64,000 bases of DNA from CAZMVY01 sp964653435 (GCA_964653435.1 CAZZFA010000009.1:18151-82150), one strand, 5' to 3'; shown: positions 17,003-28,257, counted from the first letter of the stretch. Translations and numbers: made by a program. The notes: generated from the sequence alone by a model not told the origin.

Positions 17003-20000
17003 TCACTGAGCAAGCCATGCGTTGAGCCATGTGACCGCGGAAGCGGCATCGGTGTCGGGCACGATGAGACGCATGTCGAGGCAGGTGTCGGGAACGATGG
17101 GGATTCCGATTCGGCCGTCGGATTCCGCGGCGGGATCGTTCTGCAGAGGCTGCCACCGGCCGTTGCGCTTTTCGCCGAGTTGAACTCGGAGGCGGCCACG
17201 GGCTGGACCGTGCGGGAGGCTTACGTGGCCGGGCTCAAAGGGCAGGATCAGGCGGACGGTGGCGGTGCGGAGATCGGCGGGCTCATTGTCGGGGCTCAGG
17301 GCGACTGCGGCGGCCAAGCCTTCGGAGCTGAAGATGGCTTGTGATGAACCGTCAGGCGTCTTGATCGTCAGGGTTCCCTTCAGGCTTGCGGCGCGGAGGC
17401 GGGCCTCTTCGACCCAGACCATCGCGGGCGCCTTGCCCTCCAGGTGCAGTTCAAGGGGCAGGGTGCCTACCGTGGCGGCGTACGTTTTCGGTGAGTCGTG
17501 GCGGCGGACGATGATGAGGGCCTCGCCGTGCTTCGTCGGGAGGCGGAAGACGGAGTCGGCGGCATCGTCGGGTCGAACGTTGACGCGGCGGATCGAGGCG
17601 CCGTCGCAGAAGCGGCGGTACACGTCGATGAGGGTTTCCGGGGCGGCGATCTCAATCGGCCATGGGACGTAATAGAGCTTGCCCTTCCCGACGACGGATT
17701 CGACGGCGGGTTGCGGCTTGGCGGCCGTCTCGCGCGGCCAAGGGGGGGCGACGCTCATTTCCCTCAGCCCGAGCGCGGCCGCACGGTCGCGGCGCGTCGG
17801 CTTGCGGTCGATCGAGAAGGCGACGGAGCCGGAGAGGTAGAGGCGGCCGCCGTCCTTCACGAACGATAACACCCGGGCGAAGACATCGTCGTCGACAGCA
17901 TAGGGGCAGGGCCAGAGGATGGCCTTCGTCGGCAGCGTGGCGGCGGCGAGGTCCTCCTCGTTGATCACGTTGAACGGCACGCCGAGGCGGATGAGTGCGG
18001 TGATCGATGCGTAGAGGGCGTTCTGCATGTCGGCGGCGTGGGGGCCGAAGCGGTTGCCGTCGGGGAGCAGGAGCGCGAGTTCGGGCGCCTGGTAAACCGG
18101 TTCAAGTTGCCGGGCGAGGAGTGAGAAGTTGCGGTAGGCGAGCATGACGTCCTTGGGGACGGAGCAGCCCTGGCCGACGTGGCGGATGCCCCAGGGGAAG
18201 ATGGCGCCGGAGAAGTCTTTGAACGACCAGTTGCAGATGAAGCCGGCGCCGAGGCCGAGGGCGTAGTGACCGACGTTGAGGTAGTGGTCGATGCTCTCGC
18301 GAGGCATGACCCCGTCCTCGCCGTGCGTGCGACGGTCGTGCATGGGGATGCTGCCGAACTCGCCGAGGCTCAGGGACTTGCCGTAGGCGCGGCGGTCGAT
18401 GAACTTGAGCTGCGCGGCGAGCTGGTGGATGTCGCCGTAGTAGTGGCAGTTGCTGAAGGCGACGGCGCGAGCGGCGATGGCGGGGTCGCCGGCGGCGGGT
18501 GTCCGCAGGAGGCCGATCGTGAAGAGGGCGTCGGGGTCGCCTTCGCGGATGCCCTCGGCGTTGGCTCGAAGCCATCGTTCGAGAAGGTAATGCTTGAAGC
18601 GGTCCCTGTCGCGGGTGTGCAGGTCCTGCCACGCGGGCGAGGCGGCGGGGAGCTGCGCGGGGATCGGATCGGGGCGGTTGCCCGGGCGGCCCCATGCACG
18701 CCACGCGGCATCGAGTGAGCCGTAGCGGGCAACGAGGAAGCCTTCCCAGAGCTTCTGGACGGCAGGCTCGCCGGCGGGGGCAGCGTTCGGCTCGTTCTGG
18801 ATGTCGTAGATGAGGTTGGGGAGGCCCTTGAATCGAGCGACCCAGAAGCGGTTCCACGTGCGCTGGGCGTCGAGTTCGTCGTCGGTGAGGGCGATGGGCA
18901 GCCAGTCGTGCAGTGTGAGGAAGATCACGACGCCGTGGTTGCGGGCGAGTTGGACGATGGCGTCCAGTTGGCGGATGAGGCGCTCGGGCGGCCGCTGGGC
19001 GAGGAGCATGACGGGGTGGCTGATGTCGCCCTGATAGCCGCGGTGTGCGAAGGGAGAGAAGTGGAGGATTCGCACGAGGCGCAGGCCGGCGTCGGCCATG
19101 TCGGCGAAGTCGCGATCCCAGGTAAGCGGGCCTTCGTCGAGGGCGTAGAAGATCTCGCCGGTGGTGTTGGTTCCGGTGAGGAAGGTGGCGCGGCCGTCGC
19201 GGCGGAAGTAGTTGTCGTTGAGTGAGAGGGCGGCGTCGGCCGGGCGCGGGCCGAGGTGCCAGACGACGAAGGCCGAGCGGAGGCGGTCCACGACGTTGTT
19301 GTCGACGAGGAGTTCGGCGGTGAATTCGTGGAGGCCGGTTTCGTTCGCGGGCTGGCGAGCAGCTCGACAAGATGTCTTCCCGACCGCCGCGATCTCGTCG
19401 CTCGCTTCGCCCGGGCGGCCGTATGCAGAGCGGACGCAAGATGCTTCGCTTCGCTCAGCATGACGGCCGCTGCTGCCGGTGTGCCGGGCAGCGGGTGAGG
19501 GCGGCGTCGGGTCAGGTCGGTCGAAGGCGACTTCGATCGTACGCGTCTCGCCGGGGTTGAGGGTGACGGAAATCGTCTTCGGGGCGTGGGGGGCGAGGGT
19601 AAAGCGCACCCCGGCGGCGAGTGGTTCGGGGTCGAAGTTCGCGAGGCGGGCGGAGAGGCGGACGGTCCGCTCGTCGTGATAGCAGGCGAGGTCGCTCGAG
19701 AGATCGACGAAGAAGCGGCGGGCGAGCAGGGCGTCCACGGTGCGCAGGAAGAGGTCGGTCATCTCCGGGGCGTGCGGGGCGCCGGACGCGAAGAGGTCAT
19801 GCGACGTGACGCCGAAGAACGCCCAGGCGGAGCCGCGGTAGGGGCCGTCGAAGACGTACGCGATGGAGCCGACCGGTCCGCGGGGGCGGCCGAATGCGTC
19901 GCGGGCCTCGATGAGCGGGATCGTCCGGGCGTACAGGTCGGGGAAGACCGGGCTGTTCTTCGCGATCATGGAGCGGGCCGCGTAGCCCCGAACCCGCAGG

Positions 20001-21118
20001 GTCCATTCGAAGCCGGCGGGTGCGATGAACTGGTCGTCGGCGGGTACCAGCTTCTCGACGTGCTCCAGCAGAAACGCCGGATCGAAGGCGCCGATCTGGT
20101 CGGGCCGGGTGGTCATCGTGTCGCCGGGGCGGCCGAAGCGGGTGTTGAAGGAGTAGAAGGCGTCGTCCCTGTCGAGCTGCGCGGCGGTGACCATCCGGCG
20201 GGAGTCGGCGGCGATGAGCTTGCCGCCCGGGCCCGTGTAGACGGGGCGATCGAAGACGTAGCCGCCCGCGGAGAAGAAGCCGCCGCCGTGCATGAGGTAG
20301 TTGCGGATCGCGGGTTCGGCGGCCGCCGGGTAGTTCGGGCCGTACGGCAGGATGAGCAGGGGGAAACGCTTCGGGGCGAGGATGGCCGGATCGGCCAGAT
20401 GTTCCGCGTTGAGCATGGCAGTGCCGTAGCCGGCGCGTTCGAGGACGGAGGCGAGGTACGCGGGGTCGGAGGGCGCGCAACTTGCGTTCTTCATCGCGGC
20501 GAACCTTGCGTCGGCGAAGACGGCGATGGTCGCCTTGCGTCCCGGCTTCACTGTCGGCAGGGTCGTGCCGGACGGATGCGTTGCGACGGTTATCGGCGGC
20601 GCGGTGAGCCAGTCGATCGCGGTGACCGCGATCTCGGCGTCCGCGCCGTTGAAACCGAGAAGCATCTTCGTGGCGGTTGTGAGTTGGCGAGTGCGGTTGC
20701 CGCGTGGTTGATATTCCATGCGTGCGAGCAGAACGTCCACGGTGCGCGGAGCGGTGGGCCAATCTGCCAGGCCACCGTCGGCATCGGTGACGCGAGCAAG
20801 CCACGCGTCGCCGTCCGGTTCGAAGAGCCAGAGGTGGAGCATCGCACCGGGGTTGGCCGTGATCTTGTGGAGGCGCAGACGCACGGCGTACGCGTCGGGC
20901 GGGACGGTGACCGGGTGGGCGGCGTTGCCCCAGCCGGGCGGCTGGTGTGTGTAGGTGAACCGCAGGGCAGGCTGGTTCTCGACGGTGGCGGCCGTGATGG
21001 CGGGGGCGTGACCGCCGTCGGCGTTGGGCGTCCAGGCGGCTGCGTCAGCGCCGGCGTGTATCGGGCCGGCGGCGTTTGCGGCGGCGATTACGAGGAGCGC
21101 CGGGACGACGGCGGTCAT
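17003..21118 (-). CDS. Large exported glycoside hydrolase-like protein (GH5/GH42-type barrel) with a repeat-derived insertion
   Basis: 1,371 residues from the ATG at 21118, which gives a clean signal peptide ('AVVPALLVIAAANAAG'). A 31-residue longer start at 21211 exists, but a TAAGAT hexamer abuts it. N-terminal beta-sandwich regions are followed by a domain resembling glutamine-amidotransferase-like folds ('ERAGYGTAMLNAEHL', 'LLILPYG'), then a TIM barrel with 'DIQNEP' (acid/base Glu776) and 'SLGEFGS' (candidate nucleophile Glu920), both typical of clan A glycosidases. C-terminal domains follow. About residues 540-591 contain 'RHAERSEAS', encoded by dispersed repeat A in frame. Substrate cannot be read from sequence; neighbours suggest polysaccharide use. 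Confidence 0.75.
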   Translation of the reverse strand: MTAVVPALLVIAAANAAGPIHAGADAAAWTPNADGGHAPAITAATVENQPALRFTYTHQPPGWGNAAHPVTVPPDAYAVRLRLHKITANPGAMLHLWLFEPDGDAWLARVTDADGGLADWPTAPRTVDVLLARMEYQPRGNRTRQLTTATKMLLGFNGADAEIAVTAIDWLTAPPITVATHPSGTTLPTVKPGRKATIAVFADARFAAMKNASCAPSDPAYLASVLERAGYGTAMLNAEHLADPAILAPKRFPLLILPYGPNYPAAAEPAIRNYLMHGGGFFSAGGYVFDRPVYTGPGGKLIAADSRRMVTAAQLDRDDAFYSFNTRFGRPGDTMTTRPDQIGAFDPAFLLEHVEKLVPADDQFIAPAGFEWTLRVRGYAARSMIAKNSPVFPDLYARTIPLIEARDAFGRPRGPVGSIAYVFDGPYRGSAWAFFGVTSHDLFASGAPHAPEMTDLFLRTVDALLARRFFVDLSSDLACYHDERTVRLSARLANFDPEPLAAGVRFTLAPHAPKTISVTLNPGETRTIEVAFDRPDPTPPSPAARHTGSSGRHAERSEASCVRSAYGRPGEASDEIAAVGKTSCRAARQPANETGLHEFTAELLVDNNVVDRLRSAFVVWHLGPRPADAALSLNDNYFRRDGRATFLTGTNTTGEIFYALDEGPLTWDRDFADMADAGLRLVRILHFSPFAHRGYQGDISHPVMLLAQRPPERLIRQLDAIVQLARNHGVVIFLTLHDWLPIALTDDELDAQRTWNRFWVARFKGLPNLIYDIQNEPNAAPAGEPAVQKLWEGFLVARYGSLDAAWRAWGRPGNRPDPIPAQLPAASPAWQDLHTRDRDRFKHYLLERWLRANAEGIREGDPDALFTIGLLRTPAAGDPAIAARAVAFSNCHYYGDIHQLAAQLKFIDRRAYGKSLSLGEFGSIPMHDRRTHGEDGVMPRESIDHYLNVGHYALGLGAGFICNWSFKDFSGAIFPWGIRHVGQGCSVPKDVMLAYRNFSLLARQLEPVYQAPELALLLPDGNRFGPHAADMQNALYASITALIRLGVPFNVINEEDLAAATLPTKAILWPCPYAVDDDVFARVLSFVKDGGRLYLSGSVAFSIDRKPTRRDRAAALGLREMSVAPPWPRETAAKPQPAVESVVGKGKLYYVPWPIEIAAPETLIDVYRRFCDGASIRRVNVRPDDAADSVFRLPTKHGEALIIVRRHDSPKTYAATVGTLPLELHLEGKAPAMVWVEEARLRAASLKGTLTIKTPDGSSQAIFSSEGLAAAVALSPDNEPADLRTATVRLILPFEPGHVSLPHGPARGRLRVQLGEKRNGRWQPLQNDPAAESDGRIGIPIVPDTCLDMRLIVPDTDAASAVTWLNAWLAQ
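19355..19490 (-). repeat. Repeat-A-derived segment inside the glycoside hydrolase gene
   Basis: On the minus strand about 19434-19470 reads 'gcggccgtcatgctgagcga' then 'agcgaagcatct', the same middle block as in the 41-kb tandem repeat. The frame stays open through it and adds about 50 residues of low-complexity Ser/Arg/Ala-rich sequence. Confidence 0.8.
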
Positions 21119-21288
21119 TGGTCCACAGCGGCCGGGGCGGACAAACGGCGATGGGCCGCGCGTGCGCGCGTCTCCTGTTCGAGTGCGCTCGGGGTGCGTC
21201 CGAATTGCCATATCTTACGGAATGTACGGCCGGCGGACCGGCCATCCGGGGTATCCGCAATCGGTCGCTCGCACGCGCAGATGCGCGA

Positions 21289-21498
21289 CTACGGGTTACG
21301 CCCTCCTGTGAACAGGCCGATGATGAGGTCGCTGATCGGGAAGGTGCCGAAGGTGTTGCTGACCTGTCCGGTGACGAACTGGATCGTGCCGCTGAAGACC
21401 GCGTCTCGCGCGAGCTGGGTGCATGTCATGGCTCCGGCGAGGCATCCGTAGAGCAGGGGACAGAAGAACACCCATCGCCACAAGGTGTGCCGTTTCAT
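21289..21498 (-). CDS. Small lipoprotein-like protein (69 aa)
   Basis: Begins 'MKRHTLWRW' with a hydrophobic signal segment and cysteines in 'LLYGC' and 'GAMTC', either of which could be a lipobox-like site. The remainder is short and ends in a hydrophobic Gly-rich stretch ('DLIIGLFTGG'). An AAGGAG site precedes the ATG at a good distance, which is the main support for a real gene. The layout matches the 55-residue protein at 26813: Arg-Trp, about 16 residues of hydrophobic sequence with Gly and Ala, then Cys and a short hydrophobic tail. No known function; the two may be members of a small planctomycete lipoprotein family. Confidence 0.6.
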   Translation of the reverse strand: MKRHTLWRWVFFCPLLYGCLAGAMTCTQLARDAVFSGTIQFVTGQVSNTFGTFPISDLIIGLFTGGRNP

Positions 21499-22044
21499 AT
21501 CGGTAGACTCCTTCCACGGATCGCCGGATCCGGCATGACCGCGCCGCCGGATTCCGTCGAGCGTACATTCGGGCCGCCCAACAATCCCGGCGGCGGGATT
21601 ATAGCCGGAAGGCCCCGGCGCGGGAATACCCCGGCGCGGCGCGCGTGTTCGTTTCCCAGGCGTAGGCCGTAGAAACGGCACGAAGCCGGGCTGAAGTCGG
21701 CCCCGGAGAAGAAAAGAAGCGAAAGCCCACGAAGTGCCCGTTCCGCTTCGCGTAGCCGCGCGGCCCGACCGGAGGGCCGGTGTTTCGTCCGGCGAAGAAG
21801 GCGAGGGAATGGCCGCATTCCCCGCGGCACGGCCATGCCGGTCGTGGCGGGGTTTCTCGCGAACGCTGAGGACCGGGCGAGACGGCGGCGCAGGGTTGGG
21901 TGGGGACGGCTCGACCCTGCGCCGTTGAGACCCGTGATTCGCGAGAGGCGCACCGATGCCGGGCCGGCGCGGCGGTTGGTGGCCAGGGGGCCTCGACAGG
22001 CGGTAGAATGGCAGGGGAATAGTGGTTGTCGAATACGAGGTGTT
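21499..22044. other. 546-nt divergent gap between the small lipoprotein and rsgA
   Basis: No gene supported. It holds the candidate -10 box of rsgA (22004-22009); the rest is GC-rich with several short inverted repeats but no recognisable RNA. Confidence 0.4.
22004..22009 (+). promoter_or_regulatory. Candidate -10 box (TAGAAT) of rsgA
   Basis: Lies 35 nt before the ATG at 22045; no clear -35. Confidence 0.35.
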
Positions 22045-23235
22045 ATGGGAAAGCCGCGCGAATCGGGTCATGGCGGGGGGCGTGGACGAAAGGTCCGCGT
22101 GGACTTCCGCCGGAACCGGCAGGACCGGCGGCGACAGAAGACGTTGCCGCCGCATCTGGCGGAACAGGTTGACGAGATCGACGACCTGGCATCGCCGTCG
22201 TGGGAGACGGTTGCGGCGAAGGGGGAGCTTTCACGGAAGCGGACGGTTGTGGAGGGCGAGGAACCGGCGACGGAAGGCACGGCGGTGGGGACGGTCGTGG
22301 CCGTGCGCGGGTTGATCGCCGATGTGGAGGGACCGGGCGGCGAGCGGTGCGCATGCACGGTTCGCCGCGTGCTGCGGACGCTGCGGATCGGCGAACGGCA
22401 CCCGGTGGTCGTGGGCGATCGGGTGCGGTTCCGGCCGGCGGCGGTGCGGGGCGGCTCGCCGCCGGAGGGCGTGATCGAATCGGTTCTCCCGCGGCGGACA
22501 CGACTGTGCCGCGCGACGGAACGCGAGACGCACCTGATTGCGGCGAACGTGGATCAGGTGGTCGTGGTCGCATCGGCGGATGAGCCGCCGCTGAAGCCGT
22601 CGTTGATTGACCGCTATCTGGTTTCGGCGAGCGCGGGCATGATGGCGGCGGTGGTGTGTGTGAACAAGATGGATCTGGACACGGACGGCTACGCGGCCGA
22701 GGTGCTGGAGCGTTACCGGCGGATCGGGTATCCGGTCGTGGCGACCAGCACGGTGAGCGGGCTGGGGATCGACGCGCTGCGAGAGATCCTTGCGGGGAAG
22801 TCGTCGGTTCTCGCCGGGCAGAGCGGCGTGGGGAAGAGTTCGCTGCTCAACGCGATCCAGCCGGGGCTGAAGCTGCGCGTCGGAGAAGTGTGCAAGGAGA
22901 CGGCCAAAGGGCGGCACACGACGACGACGGCGCAGTTGCTGAAGCTGGAGGCCGGCGGATACGTGGTGGACACGCCGGGCGTGCGGGCGTTCGAGCTGGC
23001 GATGATTCCGGTGAGTGAGCTGGAGGCGCACTTCGTCGAGTTCGAGAAGCACGTGGCGGGCTGCAAGTTCGCAAACTGCACGCACACGCACGAGGTCGGC
23101 TGCGCGGTTCTGGCGGCGGTGGAACGGGGCGAGATTCACCCGGCGCGGCACGCGAGCTATGTGCGGCTCTTCCGGGAGCGGTCGGGGCTGGTGCCGATGG
23201 CCGAAGACGCGGAGGAGGAGCACGAGAGGCGGTGA
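22045..23235 (+). CDS. rsgA: Ribosome small subunit-dependent GTPase A
   Basis: 396 residues from the ATG at 22045 (ACGAGGTG nearby upstream). RsgA checks and releases late 30S ribosomal subunits. Order: a basic N-terminal extension (about 1-80, rich in Arg/Gly), an OB fold ('TVVAVRGLIADVEG'), and a circularly permuted GTPase domain with G4 'CVNKMDLD', G1 'GQSGVGKSSLLN', G2 'KGRHTTTTAQL' and G3 'DTPGVRAF'. The C-terminal zinc site is complete (C..C.H....C: 'GCKFANCTHTHEVGC'). All signature motifs are present. The extension is longer than in E. coli, but basic tails are common in this family. Confidence 0.93.
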   Translation: MGKPRESGHGGGRGRKVRVDFRRNRQDRRRQKTLPPHLAEQVDEIDDLASPSWETVAAKGELSRKRTVVEGEEPATEGTAVGTVVAVRGLIADVEGPGGERCACTVRRVLRTLRIGERHPVVVGDRVRFRPAAVRGGSPPEGVIESVLPRRTRLCRATERETHLIAANVDQVVVVASADEPPLKPSLIDRYLVSASAGMMAAVVCVNKMDLDTDGYAAEVLERYRRIGYPVVATSTVSGLGIDALREILAGKSSVLAGQSGVGKSSLLNAIQPGLKLRVGEVCKETAKGRHTTTTAQLLKLEAGGYVVDTPGVRAFELAMIPVSELEAHFVEFEKHVAGCKFANCTHTHEVGCAVLAAVERGEIHPARHASYVRLFRERSGLVPMAEDAEEEHERR

Positions 23236-23370
23236 GAACGGATCGCGGCCGCGCGTCCGGCGACGCCGGGAAAACGCGCGCAAACGGGAAAGCCGCTGAC
23301 CGAGCGGGGCTGGCGCGGTTCGTGCGGGGGCATTGCGGCACGTGCGTCGGCGATCGCGGGTGTGCCGGCT

Positions 23371-24150
23371 TCACACGCCCATAATGTTGTAGCCGGCATC
23401 CACGTAGATGTTCTCGCCGGTTACGGCGGAGGCGAGATCGCTGACGAGATAGACGGCGGTGCGTCCGACTTCGTCGGAGTCGATGTTGCGGCGAAGCGGC
23501 GCCTTTTTCTGCACCCAGGCGAACATCTCGTCGATGCTTCCGACGGCCATGGCGGAGAGGGTGCGGCAGGGGCCGGCGGAGATCGTATTGACGCGGATGC
23601 CGTCTTCGCCGAGCTCGGCGGCCAGGTATCGTGCGGCACATTCCAGGGCGGCCTTGGCGACGCCCATGACGTTGTAGCCTGGGACGACTTTCTCGCTGCC
23701 GTAATAGGTGAGGGCGACGATGGAGCCGCCGCAGGACATCATCGGGCGGGCCCGCTGAGCGATGGCGATGAGCGAGTAGGCGGATATGCCGAGGGCCTGG
23801 GTGAACGCTTCGCGCGAGGTCGCAGCGAACTTTCCGTGCCGCAGGTACTTGCGATCGGCGAAGGCTACGGCGTGGATGAGGAAATCGAGCCACATGTATC
23901 GCCGTTTGGCGGCGTCAAAGAGGGCGTCGAGATCCTCGTCGCGGCTGACATCGCAGGGATGGAGCCAGGGATCCTTGACACCGCCGGCTTCGATGGTTCG
24001 CCGGACGCGGCGCTCCATTTTTTCGCCGGGCAGATAGGGGAAACCGCATGCGGCCCCGTGGTCGATCAGGTGCCTGGCGATGTGCCAGGCAAGACTGTTT
24101 TCGTTCGCTACGCCGAAGACGAGGCCCTTCCGGCCGGTGAGCAATCCCAT
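23371..24150 (-). CDS. fabI: Enoyl-[acyl-carrier-protein] reductase (NADH)
   Basis: 259 residues, standard FabI length. It catalyses the last step of fatty-acid elongation in type II FAS, reducing trans-2-enoyl-ACP. Visible features are the N-terminal nucleotide-binding segment typical of FabI ('GLVFGVANENSLAWHIA'), the SDR-like 'ALTYYGSEKVVPGYNVMG' with catalytic Tyr and the Tyr-x6-Lys pair ('YNVMGVAK'), and the C-terminal 'NTISAGPCRT' and 'VTGENIYVDAGYNIMG'. The start at 24150 has an AAAGGA site. It is divergent from the CBS-domain gene; a TTGACT element on the minus strand at 24223-24228 may belong to its promoter but lacks a good -10. Confidence 0.95.
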   Translation of the reverse strand: MGLLTGRKGLVFGVANENSLAWHIARHLIDHGAACGFPYLPGEKMERRVRRTIEAGGVKDPWLHPCDVSRDEDLDALFDAAKRRYMWLDFLIHAVAFADRKYLRHGKFAATSREAFTQALGISAYSLIAIAQRARPMMSCGGSIVALTYYGSEKVVPGYNVMGVAKAALECAARYLAAELGEDGIRVNTISAGPCRTLSAMAVGSIDEMFAWVQKKAPLRRNIDSDEVGRTAVYLVSDLASAVTGENIYVDAGYNIMGV

Positions 24151-24267
24151 GCGAATCCTTTCACAGCGAAGAGACCGCGCGTTCGCGCCTTTGCAGACGA
24201 TAGTTGGGGGGGATTCGCCCGGAGTCAAGTGATGCGGGTTGGCGGAAGCGGGTGGGGCCGGCGGCGC

Positions 24268-24273
24268 TATAAT
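24268..24273 (+). promoter_or_regulatory. Consensus -10 box (TATAAT) of the CBS-domain gene
   Basis: Perfect hexamer 89 nt upstream of the preferred start. A TTGGCG lies 23 nt upstream of it, which is too far for a standard -35. Confidence 0.45.
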
Positions 24274-24362
24274 CCGACATGAGGCCGCCGGGGCCTGCCG
24301 GGGAAATCGGCTTTCGCGGCGATCCGGCGGGGTGGGCGAACAGGCGTCGAGCGGAGGTCGGT

Positions 24363-24800
24363 ATGGCCACGGTCCGAGACATCCTTGCGAAGAAGGGCGC
24401 GTTCGTTGCCGCAGTGGGGAGGGACCATTCCGTCCTGGATGCGGCAAAGGAGATGAACACGCGGCGCGTCGGGTCGCTCGTGGTGACCGAAGGCGAGAGC
24501 GTGGTCGGCATCTTCACGGAGCGGGACATCCTGACGCGGGTCGTGGCGGTGCGGAGGGACCCGGAAACGACACCGGTGGGCGAGGTGATGACGGCGCCGG
24601 TGGCGGTTTGTCACCCGGATACGACGGTGGAAGAGTGTCGCGGGGTGATGACGAAGCAGCGGATCCGGCACCTGCCGGTTGTAGAGAACGGGCGACTCGT
24701 CGGGATCATCACCAGCGGGGACATCCTCGCGCGGGAGATGGCGGCGCAGCAGTCCACGATCGAGTACATGCACGAGTATCTGTACGGGTTGGCACGGTAA
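24363..24800 (+). CDS. CBS-domain pair protein
   Basis: 145 residues made almost wholly of two CBS motifs (about 8-60 and 74-125), which form one Bateman module that usually binds adenine nucleotides. Motifs: 'AAKEMNTRRVGSLVVTEGESVVGIFTERDIL' pattern in the first and 'VMTKQRIRHLPVVENGRLVGIITSGDIL' pattern in the second; both end in the conserved T/S-x-x-D nucleotide-binding turn. The start at 24363 has a GGAGGT 4 nt upstream; a longer in-frame start at 24279 lies only 5 nt after the -10 box. Stand-alone CBS proteins regulate partners by sensing energy charge; the partner here is unknown. Confidence 0.88.
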   Translation: MATVRDILAKKGAFVAAVGRDHSVLDAAKEMNTRRVGSLVVTEGESVVGIFTERDILTRVVAVRRDPETTPVGEVMTAPVAVCHPDTTVEECRGVMTKQRIRHLPVVENGRLVGIITSGDILAREMAAQQSTIEYMHEYLYGLAR

Positions 24801-24867
24801 GCGCCGCGGATGGACCGGTCAGGGCCGGAGACCTCATTTGCGGCGGGTCGGGGGCTGGAGGGCCCTG

Positions 24868-26682
<1,815 letters not shown>

Positions 26683-26739
26683 CGGCGGTCTCCTTGGAAC
26701 GAACGAGGCATTCTGTTCGGGGCGATCCGGTTTGGCAAG

Positions 26740-26767
26740 TTGACGATCCGCGCGCAATCGCTAGACT
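26740..26767 (+). promoter_or_regulatory. Sigma-70-type promoter of the small lipoprotein gene
   Basis: TTGACG (26740-26745), 16-nt spacer, TAGACT (26762-26767), 45 nt before the ATG. Confidence 0.6.
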
Positions 26768-26812
26768 ACCGGCCCGTTGGGCGCGGAAACGCGAACAGGA
26801 GGAGTCAACCCG

Positions 26813-26980
26813 ATGATGAACAGGCTCTCGCGGCTTATGCGGTGGTGCATGGTGCTGGCCAGCGGCGGCGTGCTGTTTCAGGTGGCCGGCTGCGACCTTA
26901 CCTCGGCCCTTCAGGTTCTGGACACGATCTTCCTCGGCGTGCTGGCCGGGGCGGGATACGTCGTGATAAAGAACGTTTGA
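26813..26980 (+). CDS. Small lipoprotein (55 aa)
   Basis: Begins 'MMNRLSRLMRW', then a hydrophobic signal ending in 'VAGC', a good lipobox; the mature part would be only about 34 residues and contains a second hydrophobic segment ('IFLGVLAGAGYVVI'). A strong AGGAGGA site lies 8 nt before the ATG, and a promoter at 26740-26767 fits, so it is very likely expressed. An in-frame start at 26777 is possible but lacks a site. It shares its layout with the 69-residue protein at 21289. Function unknown; it may be a membrane-anchored peptide. Confidence 0.75.
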   Translation: MMNRLSRLMRWCMVLASGGVLFQVAGCDLTSALQVLDTIFLGVLAGAGYVVIKNV

Positions 26981-27063
26981 GTCCGGCGGTCGACGCGCGA
27001 CGGACCCGGCGCGCGCCGGCCGGTGGCGCATTCGTCGCTTGTGGTGCGCCCGGCGCCGGTAAC

Positions 27064-28257
27064 CTACGATTTGAAGATGCGGTTGAGGAAGCTTCCCCTG
27101 CGCTCGGTCTCTTTCTTGTCGGGGGGCGGTTTGTCCGGCTGGCCGAGCAGTCGCGTCGCCAGTTCGCGGATCGCCGTGCGCACGGGGCTGTCGGGCGAGT
27201 CGGCCATGAGGGGATGGCCGAAGTCGAGCGAACTCGTCACGCACTGGTAGTCGTTCGGGATCACGCCGTAGACCTTCTTGCCGAATTGCTTCTCGACGTC
27301 TTCCGGCGCGATGCGGCCGACGTTCTTCTTGAATCGGTTGACGATGATGTGGATCCGGTCGTCGGGCATGCCGTAGTTCATCAGGGTGCGGTACAGGCGC
27401 ATGGCATTCCGGACGGAGGGGACGATCAACTGGAGGACGAGGAGGACGGCGTCGGCCTGTTCCAGGGCGCCGAGGGTCAGGCGGTCGAGGCTCCGCGGCG
27501 TGTCGACGACGACGCTGTGGTAAAAGGTCGAGACCAGGCGCAGGATGGATGCCGCGCGATCCGCCGTGACCAGGCCGGCCTCCTCGATCGTGTTGGGACG
27601 GGCAAGGACGGCGACGCCGCAGGGCAACTTGACGATTGCCGTCTCGAGCAGGGCGCGATCGATCTCGCCTTCCACTTCGCAAAGGCTGGCGATCGTGTGG
27701 GTCGGGGTGCAGTCGAAGTTGCTCGCCACATCGCCGAGCTCGAGCTGAAGATCGACAAGGGCGCAGGTCTGCCGGGTGACGTGCGAGATCTCCATGGCGA
27801 GGTTGCACGCAATGGTGGTGGTGCCGACGCCGCCGCTGCCGCCAAGGACGCAGAGGCGACGGCCTGCCGGCGTGAGTTCGGCGTGCGGCACGACGACACG
27901 GTCCACGGCCCGCGCGAGGTCGGCGCGATCGATCGGCTTGAAGACGAACTGCTGGCAGCCCGCGCGCATCGCGTTGATGATCGTGACAGGTTCGGTGCGC
28001 TCGCTGATGGCGATGATCGGCGTCTTGGGAAACTGGGCGGCGACGGTCTCGATCATCGCGATGTGCTCGTCGGGGCTGGGGTCGAGGTGGAAGACCACCA
28101 CGTGCACGGTGAGGCGGCGCAGCGCGTCGGAGAGGGAGGACTGGTCGGACACCTCGGTGATCACCTTGGTGTCGGGAAGGCCGTTGATCGCGGAGCGGAG
28201 CATCGCGCTGGCCCCGGCGTCCGCGTTGAACAGCAATGCGAGTCGTTCGGATGTCAT
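27064..28257 (-). CDS. CpaE/TadZ-like receiver-ParA ATPase
   Basis: 397 residues. N-terminal response-regulator-like domain (about 1-125) without a clear phospho-accepting Asp pattern, then a MinD/ParA-type ATPase with a deviant Walker A 'GGSGGVGTTTIACNLA' (about 134) and 'SVVVDTPRSLDRLTLGAL' as the Walker B region. This architecture defines CpaE/TadZ, which positions type IVb (Flp/Tad) pilus machinery at the pole. No other tad genes are nearby, although a pseudopilin-like gene lies at 35.4 kb. The C-terminal 25 residues are charged. The start at 28257 is chosen because in-frame codons upstream encode a low-complexity Arg/Gly-rich segment. Confidence 0.82.
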   Translation of the reverse strand: MTSERLALLFNADAGASAMLRSAINGLPDTKVITEVSDQSSLSDALRRLTVHVVVFHLDPSPDEHIAMIETVAAQFPKTPIIAISERTEPVTIINAMRAGCQQFVFKPIDRADLARAVDRVVVPHAELTPAGRRLCVLGGSGGVGTTTIACNLAMEISHVTRQTCALVDLQLELGDVASNFDCTPTHTIASLCEVEGEIDRALLETAIVKLPCGVAVLARPNTIEEAGLVTADRAASILRLVSTFYHSVVVDTPRSLDRLTLGALEQADAVLLVLQLIVPSVRNAMRLYRTLMNYGMPDDRIHIIVNRFKKNVGRIAPEDVEKQFGKKVYGVIPNDYQCVTSSLDFGHPLMADSPDSPVRTAIRELATRLLGQPDKPPPDKKETERRGSFLNRIFKS

